18,357 nucleotides of DNA from Nitrospirota bacterium (GCA_013152195.1 JAADGU010000056.1:1-18357); one strand, 5' to 3'. Counted from the first letter of the stretch, positions 8,119-15,281 are shown. Notes: generated by a model from the sequence alone, not told the origin. Numbers and translations: made by a program.

Positions 8119-8394
8119 TTACAGCAATTCTATATCCATCTTCAGCACCTCAATAGATGCCTCGGAAAGGACCAGGTTCTTTATCTTCTCAAAAGTACTG
8201 TAAAGGTGTGAGGTATCATTCGTAACACACACTATTGAGATGGTAGTCCTTTGCCACAGGTTATTGGCATCTTCTGCTACCGAGACATTGAATTTCGCAA
8301 GTCTGTCTTTGAGTGAGCGTATTACGAAGCGTTTTGACTTCAGTGAACCTGCCTCGGGGATAAAAATATCCAGGGTTAAAAGACCAATTATCAT
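8119..8394 (-). CDS. DUF503 (YlxP-like) protein
   Basis: This 91-residue protein belongs to the DUF503/YlxP family. The family fold is a small ferredoxin-like domain, and its members usually sit between infB and rbfA. Diagnostic features are the N-terminal beta strand MIIGLLTLDIFIP, then AGSLKSKRFVIRSLKDRL, the FNVSVAED and LWQRTTISIVCVTND segments, and the acidic C-terminal EVLKMDIELL. The molecular role of the family is not established; a link to ribosome maturation comes from its neighbours. The start is taken at ATG 8394. No ribosome binding site is visible before it, because one copy of a 20-base tandem repeat (8400-8435) occupies that place. In this genome infB is not upstream but lies beyond rpmB on the other strand. 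Confidence 0.9.
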   Translation of the reverse strand: MIIGLLTLDIFIPEAGSLKSKRFVIRSLKDRLAKFNVSVAEDANNLWQRTTISIVCVTNDTSHLYSTFEKIKNLVLSEASIEVLKMDIELL

Positions 8395-8399
8395 TCTTT

Positions 8400-8435
8400 T
8401 GGATTGACTGTCCTGCTTATGGATTGACTGTCCTG
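8400..8435. repeat. Tandem repeat just upstream of DUF503
   Basis: The 16-base unit TGGATTGACTGTCCTG occurs at 8400-8415 and 8420-8435, identical and with a period of 20. Read on the minus strand, it ends 5 bases before the DUF503 ATG. It falls where a ribosome binding site would be expected. It may be a duplicated operator or a slippage product. Confidence 0.8.
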
Positions 8436-8566
8436 GTTCTTCTCCAGATTAGTTGCTGACAGAAATTCAGGGATTCACCTGTATCCCTGCTCCGCTGAAT
8501 CCACAGGATTTCACCAGTTTCAGAATATGACCTGCAATAAAAGCCAATAAAATCAGGCTCTCTTTA
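8436..8566. other. Intergenic DNA with a CAGGGAT/ATCCCTG hairpin
   Basis: This is the gene-free stretch between DUF503 and the inverted-repeat element. It contains CAGGGAT (8468-8474) and ATCCCTG (8483-8489), a perfect 7-base stem around 8 bases. An outer ATTCAG (8465-8470) can alternatively pair with CTGAAT (8495-8500). No T-run follows on either strand, so it is not a simple terminator. A similar GGGTTTTCACCTGCAG... stretch lies near 18079, which hints at shared repeat ancestry. I see no coding sequence here and no convincing promoter for the DUF503 operon. Confidence 0.4.
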
Positions 8567-8707
8567 GGGTCTGCGTATAAACAAGCCTTTTTATTTCACT
8601 CATGTCCCGAAAAACGTTCGGGCATCCAGAACTTACTTAAAAGACTGAATGCCCGCTCAACAGACTGCGTGAATAACGGCTCAACTGTTGTGTTTATACA
8701 CAGACTC
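8567..8707. mobile_element. MITE-like inverted-repeat element, 141 bp
   Basis: The ends are near-perfect inverted repeats of 17 bases: GGGTCTGCGTATAAACA at 8567-8583, and its complement at 8691-8707, 15 of 17 matching. Inside is a CCCGAA(AAACG)TTCGGG hairpin at about 8606-8622. The element codes for nothing convincing and starts 21 bases after the rpmB stop. Flanking TTTA on the left (8563-8566) and TTTA at 8710-8713 on the right could be a target duplication, though offset by two bases. Size and layout resemble the element at 17927-18064, and both share the word TTTCACTCAT. Confidence 0.6.
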
Positions 8708-8728
8708 TGTTTAATGATTTCAGCCGGG

Positions 8729-8917
8729 TCATATTGCCTTTGTAATCTTGCCGGACCTGATACACCTTGTACACACATAGGTCTTCTTGGGACCACTATC
8801 AGTTACTATTTTTATTCTCTGAAGGTTAGGTTTAAAAACCCTCTTTGTTTTCTTGTTGGAGTGACTGACATTATTTCCAACTGCGCGTATTTTACCACAA
8901 ACATAACATATTGCCAT
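8729..8917 (-). CDS. rpmB: 50S ribosomal protein L28
   Basis: L28 is a small protein of the large ribosomal subunit. This 62-residue form begins MAICYVCGK, with NNVSHSNKKTKRVFKPNLQRIKI following, the L28 signature. It keeps both Cys pairs of the zinc-binding type: C4/C7 and C49/C52 (TYVCTRC). GGAGG lies 10 bases before the ATG. A matching promoter is at 8969-8997. It is transcribed alone, divergently from infB, and a MITE-like element follows its stop. A Cys-containing L28 suggests no strict zinc economy here; some bacteria carry Cys-free copies instead. Confidence 0.97.
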   Translation of the reverse strand: MAICYVCGKIRAVGNNVSHSNKKTKRVFKPNLQRIKIVTDSGPKKTYVCTRCIRSGKITKAI

Positions 8918-8968
8918 CTTGTAATATCCTCCTTACCCGGGTTCTTATTTGCACTAAAAGGAGTAAAT

Positions 8969-8997
8969 ATGATAACATTTTATGATAACTGTGACAA
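8969..8997 (-). promoter_or_regulatory. Promoter of rpmB
   Basis: On the minus strand a -35 TTGTCA (8992-8997) and a -10 TATCAT (8969-8974) are 17 bases apart, each 5 of 6 to consensus. A TGT before the -10 makes it an extended type. The predicted start is near 8962, giving a leader of about 45 bases. The -10 coincides with the start codon of the infB leader ORF on the other strand. Confidence 0.7.
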
Positions 8998-9010
8998 GTC
9001 CTGTTTATAG
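8969..9010 (+). CDS. Possible 13-residue leader peptide before infB
   Basis: This short ORF reads MITFYDNCDKSCL followed by TAG. It is preceded by a textbook ribosome binding site, AAAAGGAG at 8956-8963, five bases before the ATG. It ends 24 bases before the infB start. The first stem arm of a hairpin that ends next to the infB ribosome binding site lies inside it. This is how leader peptides that control a downstream gene are arranged. No repeated amino acid gives away an attenuation signal. It is expressed only if infB transcription begins upstream of about 8956, and I could not identify that promoter. A candidate (TTGCAC at 8949, GATAAC at 8971) would start too late to include it. Confidence 0.4.
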   Translation: MITFYDNCDKSCL

Positions 9011-9021
9011 CAGTGTCATAA
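8980..9021 (+). promoter_or_regulatory. Hairpin abutting the infB ribosome binding site
   Basis: TTATGA (8980-8985) pairs with TCATAA (9016-9021). CTG (8989-8991) pairs with CAG (9011-9013) across a small internal loop. The stem ends two bases before AGGGAG (9024-9028 region), which serves infB. Ribosomes on the leader ORF (8969-9010) would melt the left arm. Regulation is inferred from geometry only. Confidence 0.4.
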
Positions 9022-9034
9022 AAGGGAGATATTG

Positions 9035-11296
9035 ATGGAGAAGATAAGAGTTTACGAACTTGCCAAACGGCTGGGAGTAAAGAATAAAGATATTCTTGAT
9101 GAACTAAAGAAGATGGGAGTTGATGGAAAGACCCATTCTTCAAATATTGATACAGATATTGCGGTTAAAGTGGAAGCGTTATTTAGAAAAGGATTAAAAG
9201 GTGCCGGGAAGGAAACAGAAAAAGCAGCCGTACCGCTTCAGCAGGAACCCGGAAAAGAACCGGAAACCGGAAAGAAGACAGAACCAAGTATAGCTGTTGC
9301 CGACAGTGGTGAAGAGGCTGCATCTCCTGACGGTCTCAAAAAAGAGGCAACAGACCAGAAGGCAGATGCCACAAAAAGAAAGAGTATGCAACGGGCATTT
9401 CAGGCTATAAGAAAGATTGAGCCCAAGAAGTGGCTTGACTCAAAGAGTGGAAAGAGGGCCGGAAGGGGAAGGGTTATTAATCATGGCCGGACACAGCATA
9501 CCGCCTCGCAAACCCAGCATATATCAACGGCTGCTCCGAGGAAAAAGGCGATAAAGCTGCCTGAAGGTGCCACAGTAAAGGAATTTGCAGAACTGATCGG
9601 CCAGAAAGTCTCGGAAGTTATAAAGAAATTCATGGAATTAGGCACAATGGTCACAATAAACCAGCCGGTAGAGCTGGATGCAGCTATCCTAATTGCAGAC
9701 AGCTTTGGAATCAAGTTAGAATCAGCCCCTCTGGAAAGTGAAAGAGAGGAAATCGAGGAGGTTGAGGAACGGGCTGAAGACCTTTCGCCAAGGGCTCCGG
9801 TAGTAACTGTGATGGGTCATGTCGATCACGGAAAGACTTCGCTTCTTGACGCAATTCGAAAGACCCGCGTTACCGAAACAGAGTCAGGCGGGATTACCCA
9901 GCATATTGGTGCATACAAGGTAAGGCTTAAAGACAGGGATATCGTTTTTCTGGACACTCCCGGCCATGAGGCGTTTACAACAATGAGGGCTCGGGGTGCG
10001 CAGGCCACGGATATAGTTATACTGGTAGTTGCTGCTGATGACGGTGTCATGCCCCAGACAGTGGAGGCCATCAACCACGCAAAGGCTGCCGGGGTTCCCA
10101 TTATCGTGGCAGTGAACAAGATTGACAAGCCCGATGCAAATCCCCAGAAGGTAAGGAGTGAACTGGCTGAATATGATATCGTACCTGAAGAATGGGGAGG
10201 AAAGAATATTTTTGTGGAGGTATCTGCAAAAAACGGGGTCGGAATAGATGAACTGCTGGAGATGGTACTGCTTCAGGCTGAAATAATGGAGCTGAAGGCA
10301 AACCATGAAAGACCTGCAAGGGGAGTAATCATAGAGTCCAGGCTCGACAAAGGCAGAGGCCCGGTTGCAACTGTCCTTGTGCAGGCAGGAACACTGAGGA
10401 TTGGAGATGCCTTTGTCTCAGGAAAGTCCTACGGTAAGGTCAGGGCACTTATTAACGACAGGGGAACGAGGGTTAAAGAGAGCATCCCTTCAACACCTGT
10501 TGAAGTAATCGGGTTTTCAGAGGTTCCACAGGCTGGTGACCACTTTGTGGTTGTGGAAGATGAAAAAAAGGCCAGGCAGATTGCCATGGCCAGGCTGCAC
10601 AAGGAAAGACTGGCAGAAATGGCCAGGGCAAAGAAGGTTAAGCTTGACGAGCTCTACTCGCAGATCAAGGAAGGGGAGATCAGGGAGCTGAACATAATTA
10701 TCAAGGCTGATGTGCAGGGCTCTGTGGAAGCCATCAGGGAATCTCTTGAAAAAATTACCCATCCAGAGGTCAAGGTGCGGGTAATACACACGGCTGTCGG
10801 AGGGATTAACGAGTCCGACGTAATGCTGGCATCTGCATCCAATGCAATTATAATAGGCTTCAACGTCAGACCCGAATCAAAGGCAGCACAGGCCGCTGAA
10901 AAAGAGAATGTTGATATCAGGCTTTACACAGTAATATACGAGGCCATTGAGGATGTAAAGAAAGCCCTTGAGGGCCTCCTTGAACCAACCTTAAGGGAAA
11001 AGGTCATCGGCAGGGCCGAGGTGAGAGAGGTATTCACAATCTCCCATATCGGCACAGTGGCGGGCTGCTATGTGCTTGAGGGCACCATACAGAGGTCAAG
11101 TGACGGCATAAGGGTTATCAGGGACAACATCGTTATCTATCAGGGAAAGATAGCGGCTATTAAAAGATTCAAGGAAGATGTAAAAGAGGTTCAGGCCGGA
11201 TATGAGTGTGGGATTACGATTGAGAAATTCAATGACATCAAGGTTGGAGACATACTGGAAAACTTCATAATCGAGAAGATCGCCGGGAAACTCTGA
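9035..11296 (+). CDS. infB: Translation initiation factor IF-2
   Basis: IF-2 is the GTPase that brings fMet-tRNA to the 30S subunit and promotes subunit joining. I start at the ATG at 9035, six bases after GGGAG, not at the TTG three bases earlier, giving 753 residues. An IF2_N domain lies at 1-50 (MEKIRVYELAKRLGVKNKDIL). A charged variable linker follows, then a second IF2_N-like domain near 170-225 (IKLPEGATVKEFAELIG). The GTPase has G1 GHVDHGKT (261-268), G2 GITQHIGA, G3 DTPGHEAFTTMRARGA, G4 NKID and G5 SAKNG. The C-terminal domains are complete (IKADVQGSVEA, FNVRPESKAAQ, YECGITIEKFND). It is shorter than the E. coli protein because of the linker. It stands alone here, separated from nusA and rbfA. 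Confidence 0.98.
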   Translation: MEKIRVYELAKRLGVKNKDILDELKKMGVDGKTHSSNIDTDIAVKVEALFRKGLKGAGKETEKAAVPLQQEPGKEPETGKKTEPSIAVADSGEEAASPDGLKKEATDQKADATKRKSMQRAFQAIRKIEPKKWLDSKSGKRAGRGRVINHGRTQHTASQTQHISTAAPRKKAIKLPEGATVKEFAELIGQKVSEVIKKFMELGTMVTINQPVELDAAILIADSFGIKLESAPLESEREEIEEVEERAEDLSPRAPVVTVMGHVDHGKTSLLDAIRKTRVTETESGGITQHIGAYKVRLKDRDIVFLDTPGHEAFTTMRARGAQATDIVILVVAADDGVMPQTVEAINHAKAAGVPIIVAVNKIDKPDANPQKVRSELAEYDIVPEEWGGKNIFVEVSAKNGVGIDELLEMVLLQAEIMELKANHERPARGVIIESRLDKGRGPVATVLVQAGTLRIGDAFVSGKSYGKVRALINDRGTRVKESIPSTPVEVIGFSEVPQAGDHFVVVEDEKKARQIAMARLHKERLAEMARAKKVKLDELYSQIKEGEIRELNIIIKADVQGSVEAIRESLEKITHPEVKVRVIHTAVGGINESDVMLASASNAIIIGFNVRPESKAAQAAEKENVDIRLYTVIYEAIEDVKKALEGLLEPTLREKVIGRAEVREVFTISHIGTVAGCYVLEGTIQRSSDGIRVIRDNIVIYQGKIAAIKRFKEDVKEVQAGYECGITIEKFNDIKVGDILENFIIEKIAGKL

Positions 11297-11334
11297 GAGT
11301 AAGACTGCAAAACCTGTCACCCTTACTGTTATAG

Positions 11335-11772
11335 ATGAAATCCATAACAACCGAGCTTTCAGACATCATAAAAGACCTTGGCCTTTATGAAGAATTCAGG
11401 CTCGAATTTTTACGAAAAGACTTCCGGACGCTGTTTCCCCCCCCTATGGGTGAACACCTTTACCCCTCGACACTGAAAAGGGGACAATTGCTCATCATTG
11501 TCGACTCCCATGTGTGGCTCAATGAAATAAGACTTCATAAAGAGGAGATGAAAAAGCGCCTCTCTGGATATGGAGTTGAGTCAATCAGGTTCAAACTTGG
11601 AAGGGTATTCAAAAAGAAGAAGGGCAGGCCTGTACCTCCAGCAGCTCCCGGCAATATACCCGAAGAGCTGATTGAGGATGTCACCCTGAAAATAAAGGAC
11701 CCCCATATACGGGAGTCCCTGTTAAATGCAATCAGATCATCCATGCGGCGGCATCCCAAAAGGATTTTTTAG
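11335..11772 (+). CDS. DUF721 / DciA-like protein, possible helicase loader
   Basis: This 145-residue protein matches the DUF721 family, whose best-known member is DciA, the ancestral loader of the DnaB replicative helicase. The supporting core is YPSTLKRGQLLIIVDSHVWLNEIRLHKEEMKKRL followed by SIRFKLGRVFKKKKGR (about 43-97), the usual L-x-V-x-V-x-S-x-x-W-x-x-E-L pattern. The C-terminal part is a charged helix region typical of the family's variable tail. It begins 38 bases after infB. There is a stop (TAG) immediately before its ATG and no clear ribosome binding site, so it may depend on infB translation. It faces clpX, with only 7 bases between the stops. Membership is well supported; the loader role is carried over from the family. 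Confidence 0.75.
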   Translation: MKSITTELSDIIKDLGLYEEFRLEFLRKDFRTLFPPPMGEHLYPSTLKRGQLLIIVDSHVWLNEIRLHKEEMKKRLSGYGVESIRFKLGRVFKKKKGRPVPPAAPGNIPEELIEDVTLKIKDPHIRESLLNAIRSSMRRHPKRIF

Positions 11773-11779
11773 AAAGCCA

Positions 11780-13015
11780 TCAAGCCGATTCCGCTGTCTT
11801 TTCATAAATCAGGATCGGCCTTTCCAGACGTGTAACAACCTCTTCATTAATCACGCACTCTCTTATCTCTTTACGCGACGGAATCTCATACATCACCTCA
11901 AGCATTATCTCCTCAAGGATGGCACGCAGTCCCCTTGCACCGGTCTTCCTCTTTATCGCCTTCTTCGCAATGGCGCGCAGGGCCCCCTCACTAAAGCGTA
12001 ACTTCACATTATCTATGGAGAGTAATCTCTCATACTGCTTTGTAAGGGCGTTCTTTGGCTCAACAAGTATCCTGACAAGAGCCGATTCATTCAGCTCACC
12101 CAACGTGCTGACCACGGGAAGCCTTCCGACAAACTCGGGGATCATCCCGTACCTTACAAGGTCCCCTGGCTCCACAATGCTGAGGATATTCCCTATCTTT
12201 CTCTTTGCCGTAGTATCGGCTCCGAAACCAACGGTCCTCTTTCCTATCCTCTTCTCGATAATCTCTTCAAGCCCCACAAAGGCGCCGCCACAGATGAAGA
12301 GTATGCCGGTTGTATCTACCGGGATATACTCCTGCTGCGGGTGTTTCCTCCCACCCTGAGGCGGGATATTTGCTACCGAGCCTTCAATAATCTTCAGCAG
12401 GGCCTGCTGTACTCCCTCTCCCGAGACATCCCTTGTAATGGAGGGGCTGTCGGCCTTTCTGCTTATCTTGTCCACCTCGTCGATATAGATTATTCCCCTC
12501 TGAGCCCTCTCAACATCGTAATTGGCTGCCTGAAGCAGTTTGAGTATGATATTCTCCACATCCTCACCAACATAGCCGGCCTCTGTAAGGGTTGTGGCAT
12601 CCGCAATAGTGAAAGGCACATCGAGTATCCGTGCAAGTGTCTGAGCAAGAAGCGTCTTACCGGTCCCGGTCGGACCTATAAGGAGGATATTGCTCTTCTG
12701 AATCTCCACATCCGTCTTTACCGGATGGTGAATCCTCTTGTAGTGGTTATGAACCGCAACCGAGAGCGTCTTTTTTGCCTTCTCCTGACCGATTACATAC
12801 TCATCAAGCACCTTGTGAATCTCCATGGGCGTGGGCAATTCCGGAAATGGCAGTCCTTCATTGAAGGACTCCATCTCTTCTGCAAGTATCTCGTCACAGA
12901 GCTCCACACATTCGTCACAGATATAAACCGTGGGCCCGGCAATGAGCTTCTTCACCTCACTCTGGGTTTTACCACAGAAAGAACACTGCAACTTATCTTC
13001 TTCCTTTTTAGACAT
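11780..13015 (-). CDS. clpX: ATP-dependent Clp protease ATP-binding subunit ClpX
   Basis: ClpX is the AAA+ unfoldase that feeds substrates to ClpP. The 411-residue protein has the N-terminal zinc domain with C11, C14, C33 and C36. Walker A is GPTGTGKT (114-121), the pore loop GYVGED (147-152), and Walker B IIYIDEVDK (175-183). The ClpP-docking loop reads VGF (262-264) in place of the common IGF, a conservative change. Sensor 2 GARGLRAILE is present in the C-terminal domain. AGGAGG lies 7 bases before the ATG, with a perfect hairpin one base upstream of that. It follows clpP by 72 bases, as is usual. The gene is complete and in frame. Confidence 0.98.
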   Translation of the reverse strand: MSKKEEDKLQCSFCGKTQSEVKKLIAGPTVYICDECVELCDEILAEEMESFNEGLPFPELPTPMEIHKVLDEYVIGQEKAKKTLSVAVHNHYKRIHHPVKTDVEIQKSNILLIGPTGTGKTLLAQTLARILDVPFTIADATTLTEAGYVGEDVENIILKLLQAANYDVERAQRGIIYIDEVDKISRKADSPSITRDVSGEGVQQALLKIIEGSVANIPPQGGRKHPQQEYIPVDTTGILFICGGAFVGLEEIIEKRIGKRTVGFGADTTAKRKIGNILSIVEPGDLVRYGMIPEFVGRLPVVSTLGELNESALVRILVEPKNALTKQYERLLSIDNVKLRFSEGALRAIAKKAIKRKTGARGLRAILEEIMLEVMYEIPSRKEIRECVINEEVVTRLERPILIYEKTAESA

Positions 13016-13029
13016 CCTATAGCCTCCTG

Positions 13030-13048
13030 TCAGCCGGCTACCGGCTGA
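13030..13048 (-). promoter_or_regulatory. Hairpin between clpP and clpX
   Basis: TCAGCCGG (13030-13037) and CCGGCTGA (13041-13048) form a perfect 8-base stem around a 3-base loop. Its edge is one base from the clpX AGGAGG (13023-13028 region). It could protect processed clpX mRNA or limit translation. No T-run follows, so it is not a terminator. Confidence 0.6.
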
Positions 13049-13087
13049 TCCTTCCTATTTCTGAATATACAACTAACGTATATATTA

Positions 13088-13690
13088 TTACTCCTCTTCT
13101 TTTTCTTTCTTGACGGAATAAATCACATCATCAACAATCCCGTACTCCTTTGCCTCTTCTGCAGACATGAAGAAATCCCTGTCCGTGTCTGCCTGAATCT
13201 TGTCATAAGGCTGGGATGTATGATTCGCAAGGATCCCGTTCAGCGTCTCCTTCATCTTGAGAATCTCCCGTGCATGGATCTCAATGTCCGTGGCCTGTCC
13301 CTGAAAACCACCCATCGGCTGATGTATCATTATCCTCGAGTGGGGGAGTGCAAACCTCTTTGACTTTGCCCCTGCCGACAGAAGCAGGGCTCCCATGCTT
13401 GCCGCCTGTCCAAGGCAATATGTGGCAATATCAGGCTTCACATACTGCATGGTATCATAGATGGCAAGCCCTGAAGAGACAACTCCGCCGGGGGAATTGA
13501 CATAGACATGGATATCCTTCTCAGGGTCATCGGTCTGAAGAAACAAAAGCTGCGCAATCACTGTATTGGCCACATGATCGTCTATCGGTGTGCCGATAAA
13601 GATTATCCTGTCCTTCAGCAGCCTTGAATAGATGTCATAGGCCCTCTCGGTCCTTCCTGTCTGTTCTATTACAATAGGAATCAAACTCAT
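13088..13690 (-). CDS. clpP: ATP-dependent Clp protease proteolytic subunit ClpP
   Basis: ClpP is the serine peptidase barrel that degrades proteins unfolded by ClpX. The 200-residue protein starts MSLIPIVIEQTGRTERAYDIYSRLL, with no long propeptide. The catalytic triad is visible: Ser98 in GQAASMG, His123 in MIHQPMGG and Asp172 in DTDRDFFMS. The NSPGG oxyanion-side motif lies at 65-69. GAGGAG precedes the ATG by about 9 bases. It sits 76 bases after tig and 72 before clpX, in the conserved tig-clpP-clpX order. The length is standard and all key residues are kept. Confidence 0.98.
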   Translation of the reverse strand: MSLIPIVIEQTGRTERAYDIYSRLLKDRIIFIGTPIDDHVANTVIAQLLFLQTDDPEKDIHVYVNSPGGVVSSGLAIYDTMQYVKPDIATYCLGQAASMGALLLSAGAKSKRFALPHSRIMIHQPMGGFQGQATDIEIHAREILKMKETLNGILANHTSQPYDKIQADTDRDFFMSAEEAKEYGIVDDVIYSVKKEKEEE

Positions 13691-13766
13691 CTTCTTACTC
13701 TCCTCTTGGTTTAAAGTCAGTGTCAGCAGATTAGTGCCGGTCTTCTACTTTTAGTTTACACGGATA

Positions 13767-15047
13767 CTATTCACTATCACTGGTCTTCACATCACTGGTC
13801 TCTACCTTATCACTTTTATCTGCTTCCCTGACAGCTTTCTGAAATACAATATCAAGGGCCTTCTCCCTGACAATATTCTGCCTGAATCCACTCATGGCAC
13901 CCTCATTCTTGAGGTACATGTCTATAAAATTCTCCGGACTGAGATACATGCTGCCTGCAATCTCTACTATTCTCTTTTTCATCTCGTCATCTGTAACTTC
14001 CACCTTCTCCTTCTCTGTCACATCAAGAAGGATGTTGGCCTTGACATTCCTGACGGCCTTCTCTCTCAGATCCTCCCTTGCCTTTTCAACATCGAGTTCC
14101 GGGTCCTTCTTATTCTCTTCACCAACGAGTGCATTAAGCTCCGACTCAAGGAGACTCTCGGGTATATCAAAATCATTGTCCTTCACAAGCTGCTCAATAA
14201 GCTCGGCCTTCTGCCTGTTCTCGGACATCTCTTTCTTTACATTTTCAAGAGACTCCCTGACGGCTTCCTTCAGTTTTTCCAGGTCGTCATATCCAAGGTC
14301 CTTGGCAAATTCATCGTTCAGATCAGCCTTTTTTAATCTCTTCACCTCATTAATGCTCCCTTTAAGGGTGAGGGTCTTTCCGCAGAAATTCTTGTTGACG
14401 TAATCATCGGGGAATGCTGCGGAGACCTCAAAGGGCTCCCCGGCCTTCCTGCCTTTTAATGCCTCGGATATCTCCTGGGGAATGATATCACTGCCAATCT
14501 TGATAAACTGGCCTGTGACCTTCTGGTCCTCCTCGACAATCTCGTAGTCAACCACCACAAGGTCGCCATCAGAGATTGTATCATCAACCACCTCATAAGT
14601 AGATTTCTCTGTAAGCAGACGTTTGGTGGTCTCCTCCACTTCCTCATCAGTTACATCAACGGTCTCCTCTTTTACAGTATATCCCTCATACTTCAGGTCC
14701 TTTATCTCCGGAAGGAACTCCACTGTAAAGGTCATCTTCAGGGGTGTTTTCCTCTTGAAATCGTACTCTTCAAAGACCGGGGCTGCAACTGGAAAGAGGG
14801 CCTCCTCCTTGATCGCCATTACATAATACTCTGGAACCAGGCGCTCAATCACGTCCATCTCCACATCTTTCCCATACCTCCTCTCAAGCAGAGAAAGCGG
14901 CACCTTACCGGGCCTGAACCCCGGGATCTTCGTGGTTTTACCAAGATTCCTGAGTGCCTCTTCTATCTTATGCTCAAGAACATCAGCAGGTATCTCTACA
15001 ACAAATTTCTTTTTAGTGGGATTGATATCCTCAACAGTCTTCTGCAT
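13767..15047 (-). CDS. tig: Trigger factor, ribosome-associated chaperone
   Basis: Trigger factor binds ribosomal protein L23 at the exit tunnel and shields nascent chains. I start at the ATG at 15047 (MQKTVEDINPTKKKF...), giving 426 residues. AGGAGG lies 4 bases upstream, and the frame's earlier TTG at 15065 has no such signal. The ribosome-docking signature PGFRPGKVP lies at 42-50. A PPIase (FKBP-like) domain spans about 150-235 (DGDLVVVDYEI, SEALKGRKAGEPFEV). The helical chaperone domain fills the rest, ending in an acidic tail. Residues match the family throughout. It heads the tig-clpP-clpX group and has its own promoter. Confidence 0.96.
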   Translation of the reverse strand: MQKTVEDINPTKKKFVVEIPADVLEHKIEEALRNLGKTTKIPGFRPGKVPLSLLERRYGKDVEMDVIERLVPEYYVMAIKEEALFPVAAPVFEEYDFKRKTPLKMTFTVEFLPEIKDLKYEGYTVKEETVDVTDEEVEETTKRLLTEKSTYEVVDDTISDGDLVVVDYEIVEEDQKVTGQFIKIGSDIIPQEISEALKGRKAGEPFEVSAAFPDDYVNKNFCGKTLTLKGSINEVKRLKKADLNDEFAKDLGYDDLEKLKEAVRESLENVKKEMSENRQKAELIEQLVKDNDFDIPESLLESELNALVGEENKKDPELDVEKAREDLREKAVRNVKANILLDVTEKEKVEVTDDEMKKRIVEIAGSMYLSPENFIDMYLKNEGAMSGFRQNIVREKALDIVFQKAVREADKSDKVETSDVKTSDSE

Positions 15048-15079
15048 CTTGCCTCCTGCAAACAATATTTTGTCTTTTA

Positions 15080-15108
15080 ATTTAAAAATATACGGGTATA
15101 TTTGTCAA
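15080..15108 (-). promoter_or_regulatory. Promoter of tig
   Basis: On the minus strand a perfect -35 TTGACA (15103-15108) and a -10-like TTAAAT (15080-15085) lie 17 bases apart. Predicted start near 15073, giving a leader of about 25 bases before the ATG at 15047, with AGGAGG inside. The match is by consensus only; the -10 is 4 of 6. Confidence 0.6.
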
Positions 15109-15127
15109 TTTCAGGAATATCCCGAAA
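15109..15127. promoter_or_regulatory. Imperfect palindrome next to the tig -35
   Basis: TTTCAGGAATATCCCGAAA is a 19-base dyad with one mismatched pair in the arms, directly against the upstream edge of the -35. The position suits an activator or repressor. It does not match the CIRCE (HrcA) sequence. No known regulator is recognised. Confidence 0.35.
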
Positions 15128-15235
15128 TCCTTACAACTGAAAAATCTACAGGTTCCGACGGGACTCCCGGGCAGGGTTTGAGAAGATTTAAAGCTCCGCC
15201 TCCGTGAAAGAAACAAAGGCTTTATCAAAATCAAA

Positions 15236-15261
15236 GGAGGACCTTTTCAAAGAAGGCCTCC
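15236..15261 (-). terminator. Rho-independent terminator after the EF-G2 gene
   Basis: Read on the minus strand, GGAGGCCTT and AAGGTCCTCC form a stem with one bulge around a short loop, followed by TTTGATTTTG. It starts about 20 bases after the stop at 15282 and ends transcription before the tig promoter. The T-run is interrupted, so efficiency is uncertain. Confidence 0.6.
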
Positions 15262-15281
15262 GCCTGCAGGCGTACTGCCTT

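Noticed and set aside
8400..8435. CRISPR-like repeats
   Set aside because: Only two copies with 4-base spacing; no spacers and no cas genes in the window.
8465..8500. Terminator for rpmB or an RNA gene
   Set aside because: The hairpin has no T-run on either strand and is far from the rpmB stop; no known RNA family was recognised.
8596..8796. 66-residue minus-strand ORF
   Set aside because: It overlaps rpmB in another frame and runs into the inverted-repeat element; it has no recognisable domain.
9032..9034. infB start at TTG 9032
   Set aside because: The ATG at 9035 is better spaced from GGGAG and gives the usual MEKIRVYELAK start.
15048..15065. Longer trigger factor starting at TTG 15065
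   Set aside because: The ATG at 15047 has AGGAGG four bases upstream and the family-typical N-terminus.
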